Of a DNA stretch of 64,000 nucleotides, positions 56,661 to 64,000 are shown in pieces. The position numbers and the translations under genes are program-made. The DNA comes from Puccinellia tenuiflora (lineage: Eukaryota; Streptophyta; Magnoliopsida; Poales; Poaceae). The DNA lies in contig QRDG01001511.1 in the NCBI GenBank assembly GCA_012064385.1, forward strand, positions 1 through 64,000. Direction: 5' to 3'. Every line of letters starts with the position of its first letter. The first letter of the stretch is position 1. The notes under the pieces were generated by a model. It saw only the letters and a program-made list of their open reading frames with translations. It was not told the DNA's origin and ran no database searches.

Positions 56661-57213
56661 GACAGTGCGCGCCACTGTCGCCACAGAGGTGACGGGGCAT
56701 CGGTACTTCCGGCCGAGGACCGGTAGTTCCGGTGGACCTAGTAAAAACAGAAATGCCCTTTTTATTTGGATAGCAAAACCACTCCAGAAAATCATGGCAA
56801 AAATCTGGGAGTTTCTCCTCAAGATAAACAAGGTTAACCATACAATTATCTAGACCTTTTGAGCAAGGTGCAAGGCTCAAAGTAAGCAAAAGCTTTGAAC
56901 CACATTGTAAGGCATATGGGAAAAGGAGAAAACATTGGAGACCAACCATTTGGTTCTTACGCATTGAGGTGAGCTTGGGGAACTTGCTGAACCATATGGT
57001 CACCTGTCATCTTAAGGGTTGCACCATAGCTTGCATTTCAAGAAGTAAAAGTTTTGGGGAAGTTTGGCTTCCCTCACTTCATTATTTCCCATTGGTTGTT
57101 GGTTAACACAAGCAATTTAAAGGATGCCATGATGCAAACAAGAATGCAAAAGTGGAAAAATTCTTCGTATTTTTCATAACCAAGTTAGGGCTGTTACAAA
57201 TCTACCCCCCTTA

Positions 57214-57389
57214 CAAGAATCTCGCCCCGAGATTCCTAGAGTAGGAAGAGGGAAAAGGGAAACATGGAACATCTCATGAACATCCGGGAAATTGGTAGGC
57301 AACCCAAGTTGACAGGAGAGATAAACAAAACTTTTGAAGGGCCACGTCAAAGTGGGTCCCCGGCGTCTTGTCTTGACTGTCCTGTTGAA
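57214..57389 (-). other. 3' internal remnant next to the minus-strand LTR
   Basis: It contains CTCGGGGCGAGATTC (minus strand, about 57218-57232), as is found before such LTRs. A phrase GAGATAAACAAAACTTTT occurs twice (about 57319 and 57400) next to TTGAAGGGCCAC, a local duplication at the junction with the next repeat. Confidence 0.4.
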
Positions 57390-57948
57390 GGGCCACATAG
57401 AGATAAACAAAACTTTTCCTACGCGGTACTCCCAAGATCTAGCCGAGGTAGAAGGCCACGATGATTACCACTAGACGCGCAGGTGCGGATTATCGATGAA
57501 GCGCGTCGAAGCAGTGCCGTCCCACGATCCGATCCAATCCCCTCGATCGTCAAAGTGCTGAACGTACAACACCTCTGCCAGTATCCACACGTCCGAGGAG
57601 GAGCACCGGCGGCGGACTACTAGGTCCGGTACGGTGGCTGGACTGAATGGGGGCTAGGGTTTCCAACACAAGGAAGTGTCTAACCGTGTCCCTTTTGGGC
57701 ATCCAAACCCCTTCTTTTATAGGAAGTGAAAGTGGGCTGCACAACATTTGTGGCGCATCCACCAAAGTCCTATTATGATCCTTTTGAGTCCAACTCACTG
57801 ACCAAGTCCACGTGCGGTTGTGGTCCACCCATACCGAGTTGCTCCCGCTCTTAAGTGTGTGACCCCGCATGCTCATGGCGACTTGGACACGATTGGAGTC
57901 CTACTCACAATCGATCATCGGTAGCGGCTCCTAGCAGAACGTGCCGAC
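57390..57948 (-). repeat. Truncated copia-type LTR fragment
   Basis: AAACAAAACTTTTCCTACGC, followed by GCGGTACTCCCAAGATCTAG and AGTATCCACACGTCCGAGGAG, parallels the layout of the copia LTR at 30213 (AAACAAAAATTTTCCTACGC, CTAGATCTAC, GGTATCCACACGTACGG). It is diverged and lacks one end. No paired LTR is visible. Confidence 0.45.
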
Positions 57949-60900
57949 TGTAATACCCCGCAGTTTAGAGAGTTGAAAGGGTAGAAATAGAATTTGTGCA
58001 TTCGCATAGCATGCATCTGAAAATGCGGGAAATTTTCGCGCTTTTAAAATAAAGGAGACAAAGTGATCGATGTTTCGCTCGACTCGATGAGTTAGGGTTT
58101 AGATCATCATGTCAAGTGCAATAAACTTCGAGATGAGCTTTATACCAAATTAAATGGAAATCACAAAACAAGAAAGGAGTTATCACTCGATAGACTAATT
58201 AGTCCAAATTAGTCGATTGTCGAGGTGCGAGGTTTTTGAACATGATCTATCCTAATTTTCAACACTTTTGAACACAATTAGATATTATGACAAGATATAA
58301 TTCAAATCAATCACACAATAACATTCTATATCCATTATCATCTTATTACAACATTCACACCAATATCATCACATGAGAATTAATTCCTCATCTCAAATCA
58401 TCAATTTACCATAAATATATTATCATCTCATCATCTTTACACATATTCAATACATTAACAAATCCATATCTCACCATCTTAGATCATTATCCATTCATAC
58501 ATGATCTTAGAACTATTCATATAAAAAATCCCAAGACAACAAGTTATAATATATCACCTCATCTTATCACATTCTTTCAACACAATACGATCATACATGA
58601 ATTCATTTATCCAAGATCTTATCACATCATCCTATAGGTACCCATAAACCATCTCAATTTGACACAAATATAAATACACCTTCAAGAATTCAAAACAAAA
58701 GGGAATGTCCAAAAATACAAGTGCATACAACACATGCAAATGGGATCATATGAAAACTTTACAATTTGAATTGAAAGAAAAATATTACAAACTTTTACAA
58801 AATGAGTACATATCTCTAAAGAATAAATATAACATTACAAAAAGAGGGAGGTAAATCCCTAAACTAAATCTTGATCTTCTCAATGTATCTGGGGTCTTCT
58901 TATCTCCCAATCTTCTCAAATCCTTCCTGCAAGACAAATCAAAGCAAGCAAGAAAGAAAACCACAAGTTGTTCTTCACAACTTCTCTAATTAAACTTGGG
59001 TGAAATTTAAAGGCTTTGTGTTATATAGAAGTAGTTTGGTAACAAGCCTTGCAACCTTGTTAACAGATTTCGTTGTATGCATAAAAGCAATTGAATTCAA
59101 ATAAAATAACAAGGATAAAAGGAAAGTTTCTTATGGTTACCATGTTTGCCTTCACCACAAGGGTGAGGCAATTTAATTTTGGAGCTTAACTAATGATATT
59201 AGGAACTTGCCCTAATATCCAAATTGTGACTAGAGGGATCAATATTAAATCAAAGGCAACAATGGATCATTTGGATCATTTGTGACATCATGGATCAACT
59301 AGGCATCAAGAAGGCAGCAAGGGACATGATCCATTTGAGCAAGATACAAAGGCAACATGGGACAAGAGGCAACTTTGATCCATTTATCTTAGGCAACAAA
59401 GGAAGCTAGTCAATCCTCTAATCTAGTCAAGTTCCTAATAAAAGAGAAAGCCCACATTCTAATATTTCTCCAATGGTATTAATCACCAAGGAAGAAAGGA
59501 GTCAAATTGTAATCTCACATCTTAAAATTCACAAAGCCCACTTGATAATCACCACCCATATAATTCAAAGCCCACTTGACCCATTCTTATGCCAGGCCCA
59601 TATAAGAGATTTAGCCCACAAGCCCATCTAGTAACAAAAGCCACTTGGCATGCCCAAGAATAAATCCTACAAGAGGATATACCAAGCATGAGAGGGATAA
59701 GCTTGCCACATAGGAGATAAGATCAATGACTAGGCATCCCTATCCACAAACAAAATATCTAAGTTAACTTGCACCTTAAGAAAAGCCATGTTATGGATAT
59801 GCTTGACACATAGGATAGCTATCCATAAGGAAACATATCTACTCATACTTCAACCTCAAGTAAAGCTTAACTCTATAAAAGGACATGCCCTCTACACACA
59901 TGCGTGAGTTCTCATATGCACATGTCTAGCAATTCAAACAAAGCACCAGGCGTACCTCACCACATCTAACACTACACAAATACCAGCAAGAGCATCCCAA
60001 ACACATTCCCAGGAAATAATCAGCTTTACCACATGTGTCTCACATCAGCTCAAATACACCAGAAGCTAAGTATATTTTCCCCAGATCAGTCAAGAACACC
60101 AGGAACACCACCAAATCATGCCCAATCTTTAGAACAACTAGGAAATAGGTCAAGCAGCGAGGAGGAGAAGGCTAGCCACAAGACGTAGGTTATCATCAAT
60201 TTCCAGAAGACCAAGCTTCTCTCCAACAGCAGGTTACTAGGATCAAGAGCATTTAGATGAGAGGGAAAGAGAGGAGAGGGGAAGATCTATTCTTATCAGT
60301 TCTCTAAAAAGGAGAGGAGAATAGGAGGAGAAAGGCATAGGAAAAATAAGTATAAAGAGAAAGAGTAAAGCATGGGAAAGATCTCTCAGTTTGTATGGTG
60401 GTGCCATACAAGCTCATCACAGAGATTAAAAGCCACACATTAGTATCTATTCTTATCAAATTGTGCCTCAACCTTTGCATCAACAGGCTAAGCCAAGAAA
60501 TCAAGCACAAAATCTGTTCTTATTTAATAAATCTCACACATGTCAGAGCATCAATAATTGATGCAAACTGAGCATAGCACACCAGTGCACTAGAAGAAAG
60601 CACAGGAAAGCATAAAAGATTTCAAAGCCCTAAATAGCTAGCTAGCTACTGTGTAACTCCTTGGGAGGCATCACAGCAGGCCAAGCCAGCTATTCAAGCT
60701 CTAAAAATCATCTCAGCTCTACTGGGAGCAACAACAAGTAATCCTACAGCAAGAATACAAGAAACAAATCACCACAGAAATTCCTAAATTCATTTTAGCT
60801 CTATCTATAAATCTCTAAAGCTTCTCTAGAAGGGAAGTAATCTACCAAGCTCATTTACACACTAATTCACCTAAAAATCTTTAGGCAGTACACAGTTAAG

Positions 60901-63900
60901 CATGATATCAAGTCCTAAACCCATTTCTTTTTACACAAAATTCTATATCTCTGCTATCTAAAAATTCTCCTAAATATATTCTTCACGGCACACTAATTAA
61001 CAAAGCACTAAAGCATCTAAAACACTAAATCATCTTTAACAGAGCATGTCCAGTGCATAAGCATAAATTTTGCTAAGCGCCGGTGAGGATATCAGGCGTA
61101 GCATATCAGCTAGGCTATATCAGAGAGAGATCTAGGAGGGAGTTGAGAGCAGAAAGGAGGAGGAAGAAGAATCATACCGTGCGCCCAAGGTCGTAACGAC
61201 ATGACGACGGGGCAGTGCCCGTGTGGTCATGGAGGAGGACCAGGGGAGAAGCGCATCACCACCAACACCACCAGTGAGCAGAGAGTGAAGAGAGAGTCCA
61301 TGGAGGCGTGGCCGAGCAGAGGCTCGACAAGAGAGGAGTGCAGGCGGCAAGGTGGCGACGTCGGGGTTGCAGCTCACTGCCATCCCGCCGGCATCGAGGA
61401 TGAGGTAGATAGCACCAGAGAGGAGGCGAGGTTGAGAAAAAGGTCTAGCAGAGGCTCGAGGAAGTGACAGTGAACGGCGAGGAGGCGCGGCATCGGTGAA
61501 TCACGCTGGCGAGCTGAAGCCACTCGGCTAGGGTTCACAACCGAGCTCGATTGAGGGCGCGTGGAGGCGAATCAGCAGCATGGCGGCAGGGGAACTGGTG
61601 AAGGAGAAGCTTCACGGTACCGCCGGTGAGCAGCGGCGCCAGATGCGGCCGGCGACGGCCGGAACCAGGGGAGGTGACGGCGGCATCGCAAGAGAGGAGA
61701 AGGGGATCGAGCGGAGGACGAGAGAGAGGAGAGAGCGAGAGAAGGGAGAGTGGCTCGGGTCGGTCGAGCCAGTTTGACTTGGTTCAACCAAGTTGGACCA
61801 AGGGCATTTTGGTCCTTTCACAATCCAAATTTAAATCAAATTCAAATTCAAAACAACGACTTCATATAAACTCCTAAAAATAAATTAAAAATATGTTTTC
61901 AACTCCAAATTTCCTAAAGAGTCCAAATATGATTTTTATTTCATTTATTTAAAAGGTTTTCTTGAGTGAAAAATTCAAAGATCCTTAAGTGGATATGATT
62001 TGAATTAATTTCAAAATTAAAGTTTTGAAAAGATTTTCTTGTGTGAATAATTCAAAGATCCTTAAGTGGACATGAATTGAATTATCCTTAAAAATTCAAG
62101 GATCCTTAAGTGGAAATGAATTGAACTATTTTCAAAAACAATTATTTTTCTAAAAGAAAAACAATTTGAGTAATAAGCTCAAAGTATATATTTTGAACTT
62201 TATTGCATACTATAAATGACTGTCCTGTTATTCATCCTAGGTAAAACACACAAAGAAGAATCCATCTAAAATCATTCACCCTTGTGTTGATAATATTTGA
62301 AAGTTAGTCAGTAAATAAAATTTGAATAAATAACTACTTCATGATGTTAATGAAATGTTTTCTTAAAGGCATTAAAATTGATGACTTAAAATTGCAAATC
62401 TTGTTTTTCTAGCAAGAGAAAAGTATTTACTTGAATAAAATAAATTCTTTACCTCAATAAAAGTGGTAACACTTAATTCTAGATATCATAACAATTCAAA
62501 GTAATTTAACCAAGCCACAAATTATAAAAACACTAACTAATCCTTAACCCCTAAAATCACTTCAGTTATCAAAGTATCGAATAAAACAAAGCCTACACTT
62601 GCGAGCTGGGTATTTTTGGGGATTTTACGATGCATCTCATATCTATGCATAATAGCATCTTGACAATGTTTCCAGTAGTCCTTACCAGGATTACATTGCT
62701 ATTTTCAGATCTCGGGGTTTTACTGCAAACCCTAGAACCCCGAAGGACATGAATTGCCACCTTTATCATAGGCAAGTTCATTCTTGCATACCGTTTGATG
62801 TATTTTTATCAAAGTACTTGCAAGTTACTTATACGTTCCTTTCACTTGCATCAAAAAGAAAAAGTATTTTTGAATGATGTGGTATATACTATTGGTTGGC
62901 GGTGGAACAATGGTAAGATGAATAGGTATGGTGTTCCATCGCATGGGAAGGTATATATCCTTAGGAATTAATAACCCCTGTTCCAGTGATCCTTTCGCCG
63001 TAGTAAAAGCATCAACCAACGGACTTTGTATGGGCGGGGTCAGTCAGCGGCTTCTTTTCTCATCCACATATCCTTGGCAGGCCTACACCGGGTTGGGTCG
63101 TTGCGGCGGCCAACAGCGTGGAAGCGCGTGCTCTTCCTGCCCGACGGGGTAATTGGTGGGGAAGCTCGGGAGGGGTGATGGGTATGCGTGGAACATGATT
63201 CCTCTACCGCATCATAAATGGGCGGATGTGTGTTGATTTGGGAGAAGCTCCACATGGTTGGATGTCCTGAGCCTTGGCTATAACACTCATGGAGTGTAAA
63301 GAGAGCATATATAGGGCCAGGCAACTGTTGGATAAAGTGATGCAACTCTGCAGAGTCAAACAACAAATTTTTGATATCACAACCGTGTTCCCGGAATGGA
63401 ACTACGAGATCGAGGCCGGAATAGAGTCCCATTTGGATTCACAAGACCGGTGGAGGCTGTGGATATAGTTTTCAGAATAAAATCTATCCTTTGAAGAAAT
63501 GTTTACAAAAACTTGCATCTATGCCAAAGACCTGAGGTTTTGGCAGTAGTTAGTGCATGAAACACCTTATCTCTATATATTCTGAACTTGTTGAGTAACG
63601 CTGTTACTCACCCCTTCCTATTTGACCCCCTTCTTAGACTTTTGGAGCCATCGGAAGAGATGTCAGTTATCCATCACGACGAAGAGGAGGTCTTCCACAA
63701 GGAATCAAGTCGACCTGGTGGAGCTTGAAGGAGTTGACCGCTACTTCATCAATGGAAGAATACGACAACCATGGAAATGGAGGGGCAATGACAACAGTGT
63801 CAATGGCATACATAAAGACCACACTACCAATGGAGGAGACAACATCTATTGGAAGGAGGAGTACAACCCTGGATAAAGATGTTCCAGATGGAATAGATTA

Positions 63901-64000
63901 GGGCTATGACAATAGTAGTAGTGGATTAGGAATAGAGCTAGAGCTAATCTCCAGCTTAGTGATACGAATTGGATCTTTTCTGGATTTCATTTGTATGAGA
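57949..64000 (+). repeat. Long gypsy-type LTR running off the window
   Basis: It opens TGTAATACCCCGCAG, a start typical of long chromovirus-type LTRs in grasses. No closing end is in the window, so it is at least 6.05 kb, or contains unseen insertions. A TATA-like TATAAAAG lies at 59874-59881. A G-poor stretch (about 58250-58650) and a GC-rich block (61190-61790) follow the order seen in the other long LTRs. The inverted pair TGAGTAAC..GTTACTCA lies at 63592-63610. No gene is supported anywhere in this stretch. Confidence 0.55.

Larger units (their letters stand above)
54184..57198 (-). repeat. Minus-strand long gypsy LTR (TGTAACAGCCC), 5' part
   Basis: On the minus strand it opens TGTAACAGCCCTAAC at 57198. 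It is preceded by AAGGGGGGTAGATT (57199-57213), a polypurine tract, so it is the 3' LTR of a minus-strand element. It runs to 54184 and continues in 41493-41338 beyond the LARD-like insertion. The GC-rich part (about 55990-56660) and the ACTTCCGG-rich part (55697-55990) lie in it. It is homologous to 18840-20767 in reverse orientation. Confidence 0.7.

Noticed and set aside
1..64000. tRNA or rRNA genes
   Set aside because: I saw no cloverleaf-like A and B box pairs or rRNA signatures. The TGGTATCAGAGC matches are primer binding sites beside LTRs.

Overview
This window reads as a transposon-rich block of a large grass genome, most likely Triticeae (wheat, barley, rye or Aegilops). That placement is an inference from the types of repeat seen: long-LTR Ty3/gypsy elements, Tat-lineage gypsy elements with an antisense gene, a CACTA element with the CACTAGTGG end, and a copia LTR starting TGTTGGGAATATGCCC. 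Only one ordinary host gene is visible in 64 kb, a class IV chitinase at 2134-3028. Nearly everything else is transposable element, much of it nested.

Layout. 150-1440: decayed gypsy gag on the minus strand with a small hAT-like insertion. 1960-3132: the chitinase with promoter elements, one intron and a polyA signal; it is broken by about eight single-base indels. 3274-7766: a short non-LTR retroposon with target duplications, a foldback MITE, and a Helitron (A|TC...CTAG|T) that carries a second retroposon. 7767-9026: AT-rich sequence I cannot assign. 9027-15943: a 5'-truncated Tat gypsy element with integrase on the plus strand, a five-exon antisense gene with its own TATA box, and a 3' LTR. 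15944-17734: the 3' part of a CACTA element (TNP-like plus Ulp1-like coding). 17735-18839: the 5' end of a second Tat element, minus strand. 18840-20767: part of a long LTR. 20768-22729: a deleted Tat element (gag and antisense gene only). 22730-41336: a 916-bp LTR plus internal sequence, interrupted by a Tat element (23836-41155, TSD GAAGG), which is itself interrupted by a gag-only copia element (30213-38662, TSD GCCTG). 41338-57198: a minus-strand LTR of the same family as 18840-20767, split by a 12.7-kb non-autonomous element with 4.9-kb LTRs (41494-54178, TSD GGCAC), whose right LTR holds a solo Tat LTR (49900-50802, TSD CCCGG). 57390-57948: a copia LTR fragment. 57949-64000: another long LTR running off the window.

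The parts do not form an operon or pathway. The order of events is the main story: the target duplications give a clear insertion series. There are three cautions about data quality. LTR pairs that should be nearly identical differ mostly in homopolymer length. The chitinase is broken only by single-base indels. A lone N at 41337 sits at the junction of two unrelated repeats. I found no clear new biological system. The most open question is the 189-residue unknown protein carried by the 41494-54178 element.
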